Origin: Euryarchaeota archaeon UBA24
GTDB lineage: Archaea > Halobacteriota > Halobacteria > Halobacteriales > Hikarchaeaceae
Length of the DNA stretch: 46,132 nucleotides
Reading direction: 5' to 3'
NCBI GenBank assembly: GCA_002503845.1
Contig: DASO01000004.1
Coordinates: 52,211-98,342 of the forward strand
Shown here: positions 8,037 through 18,847 of the stretch, one piece after another
Position numbering within the stretch: the stretch's first letter is position 1
How the letters are laid out: each line of letters opens with the position of its first letter
Made by a program: the position numbers and the translations under genes
The notes under the pieces: model-generated
What the model was told of the DNA's origin: nothing
Database searches by the model: none
Seen by the model: only the letters and a program-made list of their open reading frames with translations

Positions 8037-9470
8037 TTATTTTAGAAGGGTTTCGATTGTGGATTTGAGTTGATTTGCATAGGAAGTGCTTATGCCAGGA
8101 AGGGCACATAGATCGTCCTCTGATGCATTTGACAAAGCCTCCAAGGTAGTAAATCCGGCTTCAGACAAGACCTCTGCTTTTTTCGGGCCAACCCCAGGAA
8201 GGTCTGTTAAATTAAACGAAGGTTGTTCAGAATCAGGAGTGACTTCGATTGATTTTGGTTTAGGAGAGGATTTGGGTTTACTTTTCTTTTTGAGGCCAGG
8301 GGGTACGTGTTCTCCATAGTCCATACGAAGTGAAACGTCCCCAGTTCCTAGTTTGATTGGTTTCCCTACAATGACATTTTCAGTCACCCCTCTGAGAGAG
8401 TCAGTTTCGCCATAAACTGCAGCTTCGATTAAGTGATTTACAGTTACCTCGAATGCAGCCCGTGCGAGGACGGACCCCTTACTTCCAGATACACCATGCC
8501 TTCCTATGGATTCAATTGCTCCAGAGTGCGTCATCATATCAGCAACCAACATGAGGTGCCGAACATTCACATCATCGAGTCCTTGTCCGTCTAGAGTTGC
8601 TTTTGTTTCGTTGATGATAGCTTCACGAGCAGCTTCGATACCCAAAGTTTGGTTTATTTCATGAATATTGTTCGTAGTGGTTCGGGTGGAATCTACCCCC
8701 TCTATTTTAAGAACTTTTTCGAATGCAGAACCTTCCGTGTAAAGAACATACTCACCTTCATCGTCATCGATTGCTTCTTTTCGGAGAACCACACGGTCGA
8801 TAGATTCGATTCCTTTGAACACTAGATTTCGGAGTGTAGATACCAACTGAAGTAGTTCGCGGAAGGTTGAAGTGGTGGGTGCCACAATTATTTTATGTCC
8901 CTTTCTAGTCAAATTAACATCCAATTTATCTTCTATTAGTGCTGCAACTTGATCGGGTTTCATCCCACGGGAAATCAAAGTATTTTTATTGAGCTGGATT
9001 TGGAGGTGCATCTCAACAAGATTGGTAGAAATAGTCCCAAGGGCTATTAGAGGAGAGGCCTCAATTTCCCAGACTACAGAATATGCTTTCTCTTGATCGT
9101 GTGCATATTCCCCTTCCAAGTAAATTGTCATTGTGGGTGTTTTTGGGTTGCGACGAGCATCGACCAGCTCAATGAGGCGAGGGAGACCCTGAGTGACATC
9201 TATTTCTGCAACACCAGCATAGTGGAAAGTGTTCATAGTCATTTGAGTTCCTGGCTCCCCAATACTTTGGGCTGAAACAGTTCCCACGGGTTCAAGAGGT
9301 TCGACGCGAGATCGGAGGTAAACCAATTCTACTTCGTCTGCTATAGCTTGTGCTTGTGTTTTTGTAACTTTATCTAACTCTTGAAATGTAGAAATTAGAT
9401 CTTCTTTGAGACGAACTGGAAGGTCTTTAGAGCTTACGAGTTCTTGGATTGCACTTGTTACTTTTGCCAT
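8037..9470 (-). CDS. rpoA2: RNA polymerase subunit A'' (Rpo1C) with helix-hairpin-helix tail
   Basis: The C-terminal part of the largest RNA polymerase subunit, 477 residues. The trigger-loop region [20 protein letters not shown] and the following [20 protein letters not shown] (about 59-97) are fully conserved, and the late block [21 protein letters not shown] is typical. The family core ends near residue 392 ([10 protein letters not shown]). After it come a Lys/Pro/Ser linker and a roughly 60-residue domain with two helix-hairpin-helix turns ([20 protein letters not shown] and [15 protein letters not shown]). I do not know this tail from other haloarchaeal A'' proteins; HhH domains usually bind DNA backbone without sequence specificity. 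It starts two bases after rpoA1 ends. Confidence 0.96.
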   Translation of the reverse strand: MAKVTSAIQELVSSKDLPVRLKEDLISTFQELDKVTKTQAQAIADEVELVYLRSRVEPLEPVGTVSAQSIGEPGTQMTMNTFHYAGVAEIDVTQGLPRLIELVDARRNPKTPTMTIYLEGEYAHDQEKAYSVVWEIEASPLIALGTISTNLVEMHLQIQLNKNTLISRGMKPDQVAALIEDKLDVNLTRKGHKIIVAPTTSTFRELLQLVSTLRNLVFKGIESIDRVVLRKEAIDDDEGEYVLYTEGSAFEKVLKIEGVDSTRTTTNNIHEINQTLGIEAAREAIINETKATLDGQGLDDVNVRHLMLVADMMTHSGAIESIGRHGVSGSKGSVLARAAFEVTVNHLIEAAVYGETDSLRGVTENVIVGKPIKLGTGDVSLRMDYGEHVPPGLKKKSKPKSSPKPKSIEVTPDSEQPSFNLTDLPGVGPKKAEVLSEAGFTTLEALSNASEDDLCALPGISTSYANQLKSTIETLLK

Positions 9471-9472
9471 TA

Positions 9473-12394
9473 TTAATTACCTCCTTTTTGAGAATCTTCA
9501 TGTTCGGAGAGGCGGGTTGGACCATCTGATCGGACGCTGAAACCAACACCTTCTGATTGAGGAGAAGTAGTTTCAGGATCAAGAACTCGCTGAGCAATTT
9601 CTGAAACGTTGATTGAGAAATCGCTGTTATGAGAAACTAGAGTGGGAGAAAGTCCATCTTCACCGAACTCAAATTGAACAATTCTATTGTTGCTGTCACG
9701 AATGGTCCCATCATATTGAACTTCGAGTTCAGAGAGTGCGTTGATTAATCGGCGTTGGAGATAACCAGATTTAGAAGTCCTAACTGCAGTGTCTACCAAC
9801 CCCTCTCGACCACCCATAGCGTGGAAGAAAAATTCAGTTGGGGTGAGACCGGTGGTATAAGAATTTTCAACGAATCCGCGTGCTGGTGCTGTGAGATCAT
9901 TTCGGGAGAAATGGCTGAGAGTCCTATCTTCGTAACCGCGATTTATTCTTTCTCCGCGAACGGCTTGTTGACCTACTGCTGCAGCCATTTGGGTCAGGTT
10001 AAGTAAGGAACCTCGGGCCCCAGATTGGGCCATGATAACGGCAGGGTTTATGTCAGGGAAATTTTCCTCAGCAATGGTTCCTGCGACGTTCCTAGTTTCA
10101 CCTAAGACCCCCATTATCAATAATTCGAGAGTTTCTAATTCGTTTCGACCAGGAAGTGTTTCTAGATCACCATCGTCATAGGATTGAATTAGGTCCGCTA
10201 CTTTTTGGTGGGCGTCTAGAATTGTTTCGTTTATTTGCCCTTGTGCAGTTTTTGGAATAGATTCGTCGTCGATTCCAATAGAGAATCCAAAATGCATTAT
10301 TGCCCTCATTGCCAATCCAGATACTTCGTTTATAAAAATTCTTGCACGGTTTGAGCCGAATTCTTTGAAAATTTTATCGACGATGACACCACCAAATGCA
10401 CCAATGGCCTTTTCGTCGATCGTTCCGCCTATCAATTGACCACTTTGGATCACAACAGTGTCTCCTACTGAAGAAGAGAACTCTAGATCTAATTGTACAG
10501 GTAAAAGTTCAGAAAAAATTGTCCTACCATACCACTTTTCAATCCCATCATCCCCTACGAAATCTGCAGGAGGTAATTCGTCAATGCTAGTGGTTCGAAG
10601 TAGATCCAATGCCTGAGTTTCGTTGAAACTAGGATTCTCATGGGTTAATAGGTAGGTCCCAGTGATATGATCTTGGATTGCCCCAATAATATTTTCTCCA
10701 AATCGGGGGGAGAGTATTTGTTCTTGTACCCTCATGAGTACACGTGCTTCTGCTCTTGCTTCTTCATTTTGTAATGCGTGAAGATTCATTTCATCCCCAT
10801 CAAAATCTGCATTATAAGGAGGACAAACGACTGTGTTGAGCCTGAAAGTTTTGTAGGGCATGACTACAACTTCGTGTGCCATTATGGACATCCTGTGGAG
10901 GGAAGGTTGTCGGTTGAATAGAACGATATCCCCATCAATCAAATGTCGATTTACAGTCCAGCCAATCTCGATTCGTTCGGCAAGTTCCTTGCAATTTTTC
11001 TCAGTTATTTTGAGCCGCCTTCCATCTTCACGAGTGACATAATTTGCGCCGGGATGGATAGCAGGACCATTTGCAACATAGAGTCGTACATGTTCGATAT
11101 TAGACTCATTTATTATCATGGTCTGTGTCATTTCTACCGCGACACGTTCAGGCACACCTACCTCGTTTAAGGAGAGTGTGGGGTCGGGGCTGATTACAGT
11201 GCGTGCGGAAAAGTTGACGCGCTTTCCGGATAAGCTCCCACGGAAACGGCCTTCTTTCCCTTTTAAACGCTGAGAGAGTGTTTTCAAAGGACGTCCAGAT
11301 CTATGGCGTGCAGGAGGAGTTCCAGAGATTTCATTGTCCATGAAGGTGGTTACGTGATATTGCAGCAATTCCCAAAGGTCTTCGATAATTAATTGAGGGG
11401 CCCCAGCTTCTCGATTCTCCATAAAGCGTTGGTTGATACGAATTATATCTACGAGTTTGTGTGTGAGATCGTCTTCGGATCTTTGTCCATTATCCAGAGT
11501 TATGGAGGGTCGAGTGGTGACTGGAGGGACTGGAAGAACGGTTAATATCATCCATTCAGGTCTAGAATTAATAGCATCGATTCCCAATAATTCTAAATCA
11601 TTGTTGGGTATATCTTCGAACCAATCGCGGATTTCAGATGGCATTAATTTATTGGCATCTTTTACTGTGAGATCCACTTTGAGTGCTTTTTGAATTGCAA
11701 TTCTGTCCTCTTCTAGAGGTCGGAACTCTCCAGAAATTATTTGGTTGATTCGGTCGATAGGTATTTTTGTTATTTCAGATAGCTCTTGAGGCGAAACTCC
11801 AGTGGAGGTTTCGTCCTCGGTATCGGGTTGCATTGCACCGAGAATTAGATTAGAATATTCACTCGATAGAACATCCTGTACTTCATAAAAGGTCGTAGGC
11901 TTTTCATGTTGAATGTCGTATTGTTGTGCACCGCATTCGGGGTGGGGACAAAAGTCATGTTTCTTTGTCATTCGGACAATATCTTTAGCCACAGTTTCGG
12001 GAGAGAGTATCAACCCTTGAGCACGTTTATATCGATCTTTTATACCGATTTTTTCTTCTTCACTCAAGACTATTCTCGAACATTTTCTACATGTTGTTCG
12101 GAGGAGTCTTCGGATGAGTTTTGAAAAGCTGACGTGTATAACCGGTGCGGCGAGCTCGATGTGTCCGAAGTGCCCGTTGCAAGACCCTGCTCGTTGCCCA
12201 CAGGTTCGGCATTCCAGGCCAGGGTCTATAACACCCAGCCGGGGGTCCATAAGCCCCATGTCGATGGGGAATCCATCATCGTCATAAGTATCTGCAGTTA
12301 TCACTTTGGTTGCAGACATTTCCCGGTATTCTTCAGGGTCCATCAAACCGAAGGTTATTGCCTTAATTTCTTTTGGTGTTTGTATTGTTCTCAT
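9473..12394 (-). CDS. rpoA1: RNA polymerase subunit A' (Rpo1N)
   Basis: The N-terminal part of the largest subunit, 973 residues, carrying the catalytic magnesium site NADFDGD at 528-534. A zinc site ([17 protein letters not shown], 62-78) forms the clamp, with a second one at CRKC (102-105) and CPHPEC (149-154). The rudder/lid region [20 protein letters not shown] spans 367-386. Residues about 195-248 are an insert containing an XRE-like HTH ([20 protein letters not shown]); from memory, haloarchaeal A' proteins carry the same insert at this position, which is one of the best affiliation clues in the window. The bridge-helix region lies after GRGE-type sequence near 800. The ATG at 12394 follows rpoB1 by six bases. 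Confidence 0.98.
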   Translation of the reverse strand: MRTIQTPKEIKAITFGLMDPEEYREMSATKVITADTYDDDGFPIDMGLMDPRLGVIDPGLECRTCGQRAGSCNGHFGHIELAAPVIHVSFSKLIRRLLRTTCRKCSRIVLSEEEKIGIKDRYKRAQGLILSPETVAKDIVRMTKKHDFCPHPECGAQQYDIQHEKPTTFYEVQDVLSSEYSNLILGAMQPDTEDETSTGVSPQELSEITKIPIDRINQIISGEFRPLEEDRIAIQKALKVDLTVKDANKLMPSEIRDWFEDIPNNDLELLGIDAINSRPEWMILTVLPVPPVTTRPSITLDNGQRSEDDLTHKLVDIIRINQRFMENREAGAPQLIIEDLWELLQYHVTTFMDNEISGTPPARHRSGRPLKTLSQRLKGKEGRFRGSLSGKRVNFSARTVISPDPTLSLNEVGVPERVAVEMTQTMIINESNIEHVRLYVANGPAIHPGANYVTREDGRRLKITEKNCKELAERIEIGWTVNRHLIDGDIVLFNRQPSLHRMSIMAHEVVVMPYKTFRLNTVVCPPYNADFDGDEMNLHALQNEEARAEARVLMRVQEQILSPRFGENIIGAIQDHITGTYLLTHENPSFNETQALDLLRTTSIDELPPADFVGDDGIEKWYGRTIFSELLPVQLDLEFSSSVGDTVVIQSGQLIGGTIDEKAIGAFGGVIVDKIFKEFGSNRARIFINEVSGLAMRAIMHFGFSIGIDDESIPKTAQGQINETILDAHQKVADLIQSYDDGDLETLPGRNELETLELLIMGVLGETRNVAGTIAEENFPDINPAVIMAQSGARGSLLNLTQMAAAVGQQAVRGERINRGYEDRTLSHFSRNDLTAPARGFVENSYTTGLTPTEFFFHAMGGREGLVDTAVRTSKSGYLQRRLINALSELEVQYDGTIRDSNNRIVQFEFGEDGLSPTLVSHNSDFSINVSEIAQRVLDPETTSPQSEGVGFSVRSDGPTRLSEHEDSQKGGN

Positions 12395-12400
12395 AATTGA

Positions 12401-14224
12401 TCAGTAAACCGAATAATCTAGTTTTAATCTGGGTGCGATTCCAAGGGCTTTCATTTCATCTAGAAGTAGCTTAAATGCATAGCTCATTTCCACCTCATGT
12501 ATATCTGTTTCTTCTCCACAGTTGGGGCAATACACGCGGCGGTATGTTCTGTGTTCTATTGCCACCATACCGCAAGAACCACAAATTGGAATCGACTCAC
12601 GGTCTGATTCATCTAAGAGGCGCTCTTTTAGTGTCAGCGCTGCGCCATGTCCGATGAGTACATCACGTTCCATCTCTCCAACACGGAGTCCACCTTCACG
12701 GGCGCGGCCTTCAGTGGGTTGTCGAGTTAGGACTTGGACTGGCCCACGCGATCGTGAATGTAATTTGTTGCTAACCATGTGGTAGAGTTTGTGGTATAGG
12801 ATGACTCCAACAAATATATCAGCTTGAATTTTTTCACCAGTGACGCCGGAATGCATCGTTTCCTTTCCAGAAGACATGAATCCATGATCCTCTATTGATT
12901 GTCTGAGGCTATCACCATCTTCACCTGTAAACGCTGTGCCATCAACTCTGCGCCCTTCTATAGAGCCTACTTTACCGCCCAACATCTCAAGAACATGTCC
13001 AACTGTCATTCGAGAGGGGAGAGCGTGTGGATTTATGACTAGGTCAGGGACGACACCTTCACTAGTGAACGGCATGTCTTCTTGAGGGGCTATGTGACCT
13101 AGCACTCCTTTCTGCCCATGTCTAGATGCAAATTTATCACCTAGTTCGGGGATTCGTTGGTCTCTAACACTTACCTTCGTCAATTTAGATCCATCTTCGC
13201 CTTCCATTACAGTTACAGTATCAACGATTCCTTTTTCACCAGATCTCATGGTTACACTTGTTTCTCTCCGTTTTTGAGGTGAAAGTCCACCCATGTCACT
13301 AGGTTCTTCTAAGAATCGAGGGGGGGATGTTTTCCCCAGCAAAACGTCGTTTTCACTGACGAGTGTTTCTGGTTCGATTATCCCATCTTCTGCCAAATGC
13401 ATATAAGATTCTTCCCCTCTAGCTCCTCTAATTTCTTGGTCAGGTATCTCGAATCGGTCTTCTTGTCCACCGGGATATCTTCGTTCTGCTCCCTCATAGG
13501 TCCTGAAAAAGTGGGATCTTCCCAATGCTCGATCGATGGAACCTTGATTCATAACTAGAGCATCTTCAATGTTGAAGCCCTCATATGACATTACTGCTAC
13601 AACGAAGTTTTGTGCTGCGGGACGATCGTCGTATCCAATTTGTTGTGATGTTTGAGTAGTTACCAAGGCTAGTTGAGGGTATTGAAGTAAGTGCTGCCTG
13701 GTGTCGGGTCTAATTCGATAATTTGCCGCACACATTCCTAGAGATTGTTTCATCATACCAGACCCCATCGTGATTCGAGGAGAGGCGTTGTGTTCAGGAT
13801 ATGGAACCATTCCAGCTCCTATTCCGAAAATTAATTGTGGGTCAATTTCCATATGAGTGGTTTCGGGAGAGATATCCTCTTCATTTAAGGCCACCAATAG
13901 ATCTTCCTCTTCTTCTGCATCTATGAATTCGATTCGTCCACTACTAGTTAAATCGGAGAAAGTGAGCTCCCCAGAATTGAATAGATCCATTTCTTCACGG
14001 GTGATGGTTAATTCGCCATCTTCCACAACTAAAAGGGGACGTCTAGCCCGCCCAGCGTCGGCATTGACTATGACTTCATTTGTTCCAGCATTATAGGAGA
14101 CATTTACCATGCCACTCATGGAATTGGATCTTCGAAGTTCTCTGATTCGAGATACGAGAACATGTGGTTTTGCATGAGTTCCAATGAGACTACCACTTAG
14201 GTACACTTTTGCTTCCCTTACCAT
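12401..14224 (-). CDS. rpoB1: RNA polymerase subunit B' (Rpo2C)
   Basis: The C-terminal half of the split second-largest subunit, 607 residues. It includes the region around [19 protein letters not shown] (about 156-174) and [19 protein letters not shown] with the hybrid-binding residues. [15 protein letters not shown] near 370 contributes to the active centre, and [18 protein letters not shown] follows. A C-terminal zinc ribbon (CGSCG...CPNCG, about 547-571) contacts A'. A split B subunit occurs in haloarchaea, Archaeoglobus and several methanogen lineages but not in Thermoplasmata-type archaea, which helps place the organism. It starts two bases after rpoB2 ends, suggesting coupled translation. 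Confidence 0.97.
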   Translation of the reverse strand: MVREAKVYLSGSLIGTHAKPHVLVSRIRELRRSNSMSGMVNVSYNAGTNEVIVNADAGRARRPLLVVEDGELTITREEMDLFNSGELTFSDLTSSGRIEFIDAEEEEDLLVALNEEDISPETTHMEIDPQLIFGIGAGMVPYPEHNASPRITMGSGMMKQSLGMCAANYRIRPDTRQHLLQYPQLALVTTQTSQQIGYDDRPAAQNFVVAVMSYEGFNIEDALVMNQGSIDRALGRSHFFRTYEGAERRYPGGQEDRFEIPDQEIRGARGEESYMHLAEDGIIEPETLVSENDVLLGKTSPPRFLEEPSDMGGLSPQKRRETSVTMRSGEKGIVDTVTVMEGEDGSKLTKVSVRDQRIPELGDKFASRHGQKGVLGHIAPQEDMPFTSEGVVPDLVINPHALPSRMTVGHVLEMLGGKVGSIEGRRVDGTAFTGEDGDSLRQSIEDHGFMSSGKETMHSGVTGEKIQADIFVGVILYHKLYHMVSNKLHSRSRGPVQVLTRQPTEGRAREGGLRVGEMERDVLIGHGAALTLKERLLDESDRESIPICGSCGMVAIEHRTYRRVYCPNCGEETDIHEVEMSYAFKLLLDEMKALGIAPRLKLDYSVY

Positions 14225-14226
14225 GA

Positions 14227-15807
14227 TTAGGATGCCTCCTCGTCAGCGACGGCGTTTGGGTTCAATTCGGCGAATCCGGGTAGACGATTGACACCGAGTG
14301 AAAATAGTTCTTGTACGAGTTTTTGGTCGTCGGGAATAGATTGTGAAAGTTCCATTGCCTGTGCAAAATTCTTTACCAAACCACAATTCGGTCCTTCGGG
14401 GGTTTCAGAGGGGCAAATTCGACCCCATTGGGTAGCATGAAGATCACGAGCTTCAAAATGTGGTTGGCTGCGAGAGAGTGGACTTCTTAATCGTCGGAGA
14501 TGAGATAAAACGCCCATGAAATCGGTCCGATCGACTAGTTGAGAAACCCCAGAACGCCCCCCAACCCAATTCCCGGTTGCAAGTGGATGTTCCAATCGTT
14601 CTGTAAGAACATCTGATCGAACAACTGTGCTAACAGTGAGATTTCTATTTCGCATATGTGCACGCTCTAGTTGGTACTTCACATCACGGGCGAGTTTGTT
14701 TAGAGCAGTTCTAAATAGATCCTGCATCAGATCCCCGGAGACTTTCAAACGTTTGTTTGAGTAATGGTCCTTGTCATCAGGGGCGCGGCGGCCTAATGCG
14801 AGTTCAAAACAGGCTTCGGCCATTCTACAGAGATAATACGCTTTGGCAATGCGGGTATCTTCATCGGAAAATCCAGACTGATGTAAGTGAGGAAGTAGAT
14901 AGCGATCGATGATATATGTTGCGCGTTTTAGTTGGTAATTCCTCCCCTGCCCACTTGCAACGCGACTACCTAATTTCTGAATGGCTTCTTCGTGGGTTTG
15001 TACAGTGGCTTCCTCGAGATTTTCTAGCATGAATTTGATGATCTCGGGATCGTCTGATACTCTTTTTACAATTTCCTCATCACTTTCCAATCCAAGTGCA
15101 CGTACCAACGTAACGAAATTTACAAATCCAGATATGCTAGGGAAATTAACCTCAAGTATACCATCTCGGGAACGTTCGACAAGTACGAGTGCACGGTATC
15201 CACGGCGTTGACTAAATGTTTTTGCCACTTGGATTTGGTCACCATATCGGGAATCATATTCCGCTATGATTTTGTTTGGAGAGAGATCTTCAGAAGTCAT
15301 TAGGACACGTTCGGAACCGTTGACTATGAAATAACCACCGGGGTCTTCAGGGTCCTCTCCAATTTCAATAAGTTCTTCGGGTGTAAAATTGGAAATGTTG
15401 CAAACATTAGACCTTAGCATAATAGGCATTCTTCCGATTTTAATTTCGGATTCGTCTAATATTTTAGCATGGTCCCCACGGCCCTGTAGAATGCGCATTT
15501 CCATGAATAAAGGGGCAGAATAAGTGAGATTTCGTAGTCGGGCTTCCTGAGGATACAAGAGTTCTTCAGAGCCATCCGCTTCTCGCACGCGAGGAGTAGT
15601 CACCCGGATATTCCCTAGTTCGACATAGATAGGAGGAACATCGCCTTTATCTCCAATGTCTGTTTCAATCAATTTTTTTTCAGATACGACATCTTGCATA
15701 CCTTGTTCGAGGAAGGCATTGAAAGAACGGAAATGATGTTCAGCAAGACGTGATTTTGAGAAATACGATTTGGATAAAGAGCGCCTATCATCGGTGGTGA
15801 GTTTCAT
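14227..15807 (-). CDS. rpoB2: RNA polymerase subunit B'' (Rpo2N)
   Basis: The N-terminal half of the second-largest subunit, 526 residues, forming the protrusion, lobe and fork. Family blocks visible are [13 protein letters not shown] (29-41), the region [20 protein letters not shown] (about 127-146), [14 protein letters not shown] [18 protein letters not shown] (156-173), the ATGNW and [20 protein letters not shown] fork segment (about 431-457), and [20 protein letters not shown] (about 474-493), where the split from B' follows. Its ATG overlaps the rpoH stop (ATGA) and its stop is two bases from the rpoB1 start. Confidence 0.97.
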   Translation of the reverse strand: MKLTTDDRRSLSKSYFSKSRLAEHHFRSFNAFLEQGMQDVVSEKKLIETDIGDKGDVPPIYVELGNIRVTTPRVREADGSEELLYPQEARLRNLTYSAPLFMEMRILQGRGDHAKILDESEIKIGRMPIMLRSNVCNISNFTPEELIEIGEDPEDPGGYFIVNGSERVLMTSEDLSPNKIIAEYDSRYGDQIQVAKTFSQRRGYRALVLVERSRDGILEVNFPSISGFVNFVTLVRALGLESDEEIVKRVSDDPEIIKFMLENLEEATVQTHEEAIQKLGSRVASGQGRNYQLKRATYIIDRYLLPHLHQSGFSDEDTRIAKAYYLCRMAEACFELALGRRAPDDKDHYSNKRLKVSGDLMQDLFRTALNKLARDVKYQLERAHMRNRNLTVSTVVRSDVLTERLEHPLATGNWVGGRSGVSQLVDRTDFMGVLSHLRRLRSPLSRSQPHFEARDLHATQWGRICPSETPEGPNCGLVKNFAQAMELSQSIPDDQKLVQELFSLGVNRLPGFAELNPNAVADEEAS

Positions 15808-16031
15808 TCGACCACCATCCTGTAAACGGTCGCCGTGTCAATTGTTCTAGAAACTCTAGTTATTTTGATGATATCTCCAACAGAAACGTTGGGAGGTAAT
15901 GCGGCATCGGAAATTTTTATTTTTGGGAGATCTGTTAGAGTAACCCGATATTCTGCGAGTAGAGAAAGGGCTTCATCTTCGTCCAAAAGTTCATGTGTGG
16001 GTACAAGTTTATGATTAGATCTATCAGACAT
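15804..16031 (-). CDS. rpoH: RNA polymerase subunit H (Rpo5)
   Basis: A 75-residue polymerase subunit equivalent to the C-terminal domain of eukaryotic Rpb5, located at the jaw of the enzyme. HKLVPTHELLDEDEALSLL (6-24) and YRVTLTDLPKIKISD (27-41), together with the end YRMVVE, match the family along the full length. The open frame continues upstream to 16103, but those 24 residues are unrelated to the family and the ATG at 16031 gives the normal length. It is the first gene of the rpoH-B''-B'-A'-A'' operon and overlaps rpoB2 by four bases (ATGA). Confidence 0.96.
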   Translation of the reverse strand: MSDRSNHKLVPTHELLDEDEALSLLAEYRVTLTDLPKIKISDAALPPNVSVGDIIKITRVSRTIDTATVYRMVVE

Positions 16032-16141
16032 GGTTGCTTTTAAAGTGGGGGGTGTAGAGACGTTGCTCACGAAAGACTGCGATTTTATTAGAATGGCACC
16101 CACTTAAATCTTGTTAAAACAAACGCACAGCTAACTCTACA

Positions 16142-16167
16142 GACGAGGTGCTTCGATGATTCTCGTC
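16142..16167 (-). promoter_or_regulatory. Hairpin in the presumed rpoH operon leader
   Basis: GACGAG at 16142-16147 and CTCGTC at 16162-16167 are exact inverted arms around a 14-base loop. If transcription starts near 16185, as the upstream TATA element suggests, this stem would sit about 18 nt into a leader of some 155 nt. A control role is speculative. Confidence 0.25.
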
Positions 16168-16207
16168 ACTGTCACAGTATGAGGACTCAAAGTACAAATA
16201 GTTTTTT

Positions 16208-16218
16208 CTAAATATAGC
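16208..16218 (-). promoter_or_regulatory. TATA box candidate for the rpoH operon
   Basis: On the minus strand GCTATATTTAG is the best TATA-like element in the 268-base gap between rpoH and tRNA-Asp. Another weaker candidate is TTCTAATAAAA near 16079-16089. The closer region 25-35 bases before the rpoH ATG has no TATA, so this operon, unlike most neighbours, seems to have an untranslated leader. Confidence 0.35.
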
Positions 16219-16299
16219 AAATGTTTTTGCAAAGTTTTAAGTTTAAATGTGGGGTAGCTTGCAGCGCTATTGATTAAAAATCAGATAGTAATACGCAGT

Positions 16300-16372
16300 G
16301 CCCGGATGGTGTAGTGGCCTATCATACGACCCTGTCACGGTCGTGACTCGGGTTCAAATCCCGGTCCGGGCG
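16300..16372 (+). tRNA. tRNA-Asp (GTC)
   Basis: A 73-nt cloverleaf with acceptor GCCCGGA/TCCGGGC and discriminator G. The anticodon stem CGACC/GGTCG holds loop CTGTCAC, anticodon GTC. The T-arm CTCGGGTTCAAATCCCGG is regular. No intron and no encoded CCA are seen. It stands alone at the boundary between the polymerase operon and the mixed metabolic region, divergent from rpoH. Confidence 0.95.
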
Positions 16373-16433
16373 TTTGGAATTTATGAATTATATTTCAGAA
16401 ATAAATGAGCGAGGATGCGCCAGGAAATAGAAG

Positions 16434-17735
16434 TTATTCGGCGACTTGGCAGATTGATAACGCGGTTGATGCATACATTTTTGCCGCCTGTACCAATTCT
16501 TCAGGGCTCAAAGATCTTCGGGTGTAGTCAGATCCTTCAGGGCCGGGGCCAGGTCCACACTTGACACAGGGGATTCCATGTTCATGGTAGATAATAACAT
16601 CGTGCCATCTGCTGTGCTGCTCCCAGTGTAGAGGTATCGGATCCGTTTGATACACAGTTCGATATGAATTTTCTATGTGGTTGGTTAGATCTTCGACAAA
16701 TGCTGCTTCGGGGGCAGATCCAGTTTGAGATCGGTAAGTGACAACCTCAATTTCAGGATCGAGTCCACGAACGAATGCCCGGAATTCTCGATCTACGTCC
16801 TGAGGCAATCGTGCCGGAGAGGTTCGGATATCAACGTACATATTGAGTACTGCTGGTTGGTAATTTGGTTTGGGAGGAGCACCGGCTCGGATAGATCCTA
16901 CATTAACATTTGGCCTAATTTCTCCACGTGGTTCTCCATCAGTACCAGAATAAGTATAGACATTATCCTTTGTGTATTGTTCACCCCATTCACGTATTGC
17001 ATCGATTATTGGTAGTGCTTTGTAGATAGGATGCCGTGCATTGTCTATATAGGGTATGTAAGCGGGGTGACCTTTTACAGTTAGTTTGAGGTAAAGAACA
17101 CCGGGCAAGGACCAGTTTACTAGCATACGTGAGCTCTCCACCACGACTGCATAGTCAGAAGTGACCCCCGAGTTGAGTAATTGTTGAGTACCGATCCCAT
17201 GTCCTCGATAGCGGGGACCTTGGTATTGATCTATCTCCGCCTTTCCAGTTTCTGCTGCAACGCCTGCAAGAATTAAGTCATTGTTGAGTTCTATACCGGA
17301 GTCTTTGATTGCTTTTGCTGCAATCATAAAGGTTGCAACGTTTCCTTTACAATTGGAACTTCCAGCGCCGTAGAGTCGTCCGTCTTCCATATAAGGTACG
17401 GGTTGCCAAGATTTATGATTAGACAATTCCCCGTAAACGAGATATTCATCATGAGGGTCAAGTCCACCCTGGCTTGTGTCGAGATGGCCGTTGTACATGA
17501 GAGATTTTCCTTCTGCAGGATTTACTCCTGAAATTCTTCCAATCGCATTGTAGCGTTCAGGGCCTATTTCTTGTAGCCTTCCAGACAATCCATTTTCTTT
17601 CATCCAATCGGCCATAAACACCCCAACGGGGCCTTCGCCTCCGGGAGGACTTGGTATGGCAATTAATTGTTTTGCTAATGATAATGTATCTTCCTCGTTG
17701 ATTTGATCGAAGACACGTTGCAGGTTTTCATCCAT
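16434..17735 (-). CDS. M20-family metallohydrolase homologue with altered active site
   Basis: A 433-residue protein of the ArgE/DapE/carboxypeptidase G2 family, whose members use two zinc ions to cleave amide bonds. The fold is clear: HLD at 84-86 (first metal-ligand motif), GAGSSNCKGN at 123-132, a dimerisation domain with GHPAYIPYIDNARHP near 222-236, and a C-terminal GPGPGP segment. Several key positions differ from the standard. The bridging Asp of the G.GxxD.KG motif is Asn128. The catalytic Glu-Glu pair reads Ala161-Glu162. The final metal-binding His after GPG is not obvious. It may be a pseudoenzyme or use a changed mechanism. It is transcribed divergently from the asparaginase-family gene. 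Confidence 0.8.
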   Translation of the reverse strand: MDENLQRVFDQINEEDTLSLAKQLIAIPSPPGGEGPVGVFMADWMKENGLSGRLQEIGPERYNAIGRISGVNPAEGKSLMYNGHLDTSQGGLDPHDEYLVYGELSNHKSWQPVPYMEDGRLYGAGSSNCKGNVATFMIAAKAIKDSGIELNNDLILAGVAAETGKAEIDQYQGPRYRGHGIGTQQLLNSGVTSDYAVVVESSRMLVNWSLPGVLYLKLTVKGHPAYIPYIDNARHPIYKALPIIDAIREWGEQYTKDNVYTYSGTDGEPRGEIRPNVNVGSIRAGAPPKPNYQPAVLNMYVDIRTSPARLPQDVDREFRAFVRGLDPEIEVVTYRSQTGSAPEAAFVEDLTNHIENSYRTVYQTDPIPLHWEQHSRWHDVIIYHEHGIPCVKCGPGPGPEGSDYTRRSLSPEELVQAAKMYASTALSICQVAE

Positions 17736-17829
17736 GTAGAAGATAAGAATACTTAGGATATACAGTTATTGAAAGTTAAGTGGTATGAACAAGCTAACTT
17801 TTTAGTCTACGAATGTGGATGTTAACAAC

Positions 17830-18825
17830 ATGGTAAATTCATCGTCGAGAGTGCACATCCTCACCACAGGGGGAACCATTCAAAATGATCTGAGTATAGA
17901 AGGATATCTCTCAGGAAGTGAGTTACTGGATAGAATTCCGGAGGCAAAAGAAATTGCAGAGGTCACAGTTGAAGACATAGCTAGTGTAGGGAGTCAGTCG
18001 ATGACTACAGAAATTTGGTATGAGTTAGCCAATAAGATCAACTCATCTGCAGAGGTGGAAGGCGGCCCAGATGGTTTTGTAGTCACAAGTGGATCAAACA
18101 CATTAGAAGAAACAGCATATTTCTTGAATTTGGTGGTGAAAACAGAGAAACCAGTTGTATTGACCGCATCTCAAAGAAATCATGGGATGATTGGGAATGA
18201 TGGAGATAGAAATTTGGTTGACGCGGTTAGAGTTGCAAGTGTAGAGGAGTCAAAAAATAGAGGGGTTTTAGTAGTATTAAATGATCAAATTCATTCTGCA
18301 CGGGAGGTGACCAAAGTAGTTACGAGTCGCCCTGATGCGTGGTCGTCAGGAGACATAGGAGTACTAGGTTTGTGTGATAAATATGGGTATGTCCAATACT
18401 ACCGAGAAACTCAGAGGGGGCACGCTCCAGATGTGATTTTTGATCTTTCTACATCAAGCTCAGAAACATTTCCAAAAGTTGTAGTAGAATACTCGATAGC
18501 CAATGCAGATGGGAGTGGGATTCCCTATGAAATTGAAGCAGGAGCACAGGGGATTGTTTATGCAGGGTTTCCAACGGGTGCTCCCGCAGAACCAAACGGG
18601 GGAGGCCAGGCAGAACAATTGCGGCTTGCGGCAGAAATTGTCCCGGTGGTAATGAGCCACAGAGGATCCGATGGATGGCCGTACCGCAGACGTACGGTAT
18701 TGGAGGGGGGATCGTTTATTTGGGGAGATACACTATCGCCTCAAAAGGCGGCGATACTGCTAGCTCTGAGTCTTACAAAAACATCAGATCCAGAAGAGAT
18801 ACAGAAAATTTTCTTAAAGTATTGA
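17830..18825 (+). CDS. Asparaginase-family protein with changed catalytic pair
   Basis: An asparaginase/glutaminase homologue (331 residues from the ATG at 17830; a GTG at 17815 would add five). The first catalytic motif TGGTI is at 13-17 with nucleophile Thr16. The second motif, normally HGTDTxEET, reads SGSNTLEET at 87-95, so the usual Thr-Asp pair is Ser89-Asn90. The lysine of the VTK motif (Lys162) is kept. Asp at this position is important for catalysis in the bacterial enzymes, so activity or substrate may differ. Residues near 112-128 (TASQRNHGMIGNDGDRN) also depart from the usual GAMRP segment. It forms a divergent pair with the M20-family gene. Confidence 0.85.
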   Translation: MVNSSSRVHILTTGGTIQNDLSIEGYLSGSELLDRIPEAKEIAEVTVEDIASVGSQSMTTEIWYELANKINSSAEVEGGPDGFVVTSGSNTLEETAYFLNLVVKTEKPVVLTASQRNHGMIGNDGDRNLVDAVRVASVEESKNRGVLVVLNDQIHSAREVTKVVTSRPDAWSSGDIGVLGLCDKYGYVQYYRETQRGHAPDVIFDLSTSSSETFPKVVVEYSIANADGSGIPYEIEAGAQGIVYAGFPTGAPAEPNGGGQAEQLRLAAEIVPVVMSHRGSDGWPYRRRTVLEGGSFIWGDTLSPQKAAILLALSLTKTSDPEEIQKIFLKY

Positions 18826-18847
18826 AAATAAGACACAGATAGCTATG

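Noticed and set aside
16032..16103. N-terminal extension of RpoH by 24 residues
   Set aside because: The extension does not match the family and the ATG at 16031 gives the usual 75-residue subunit.
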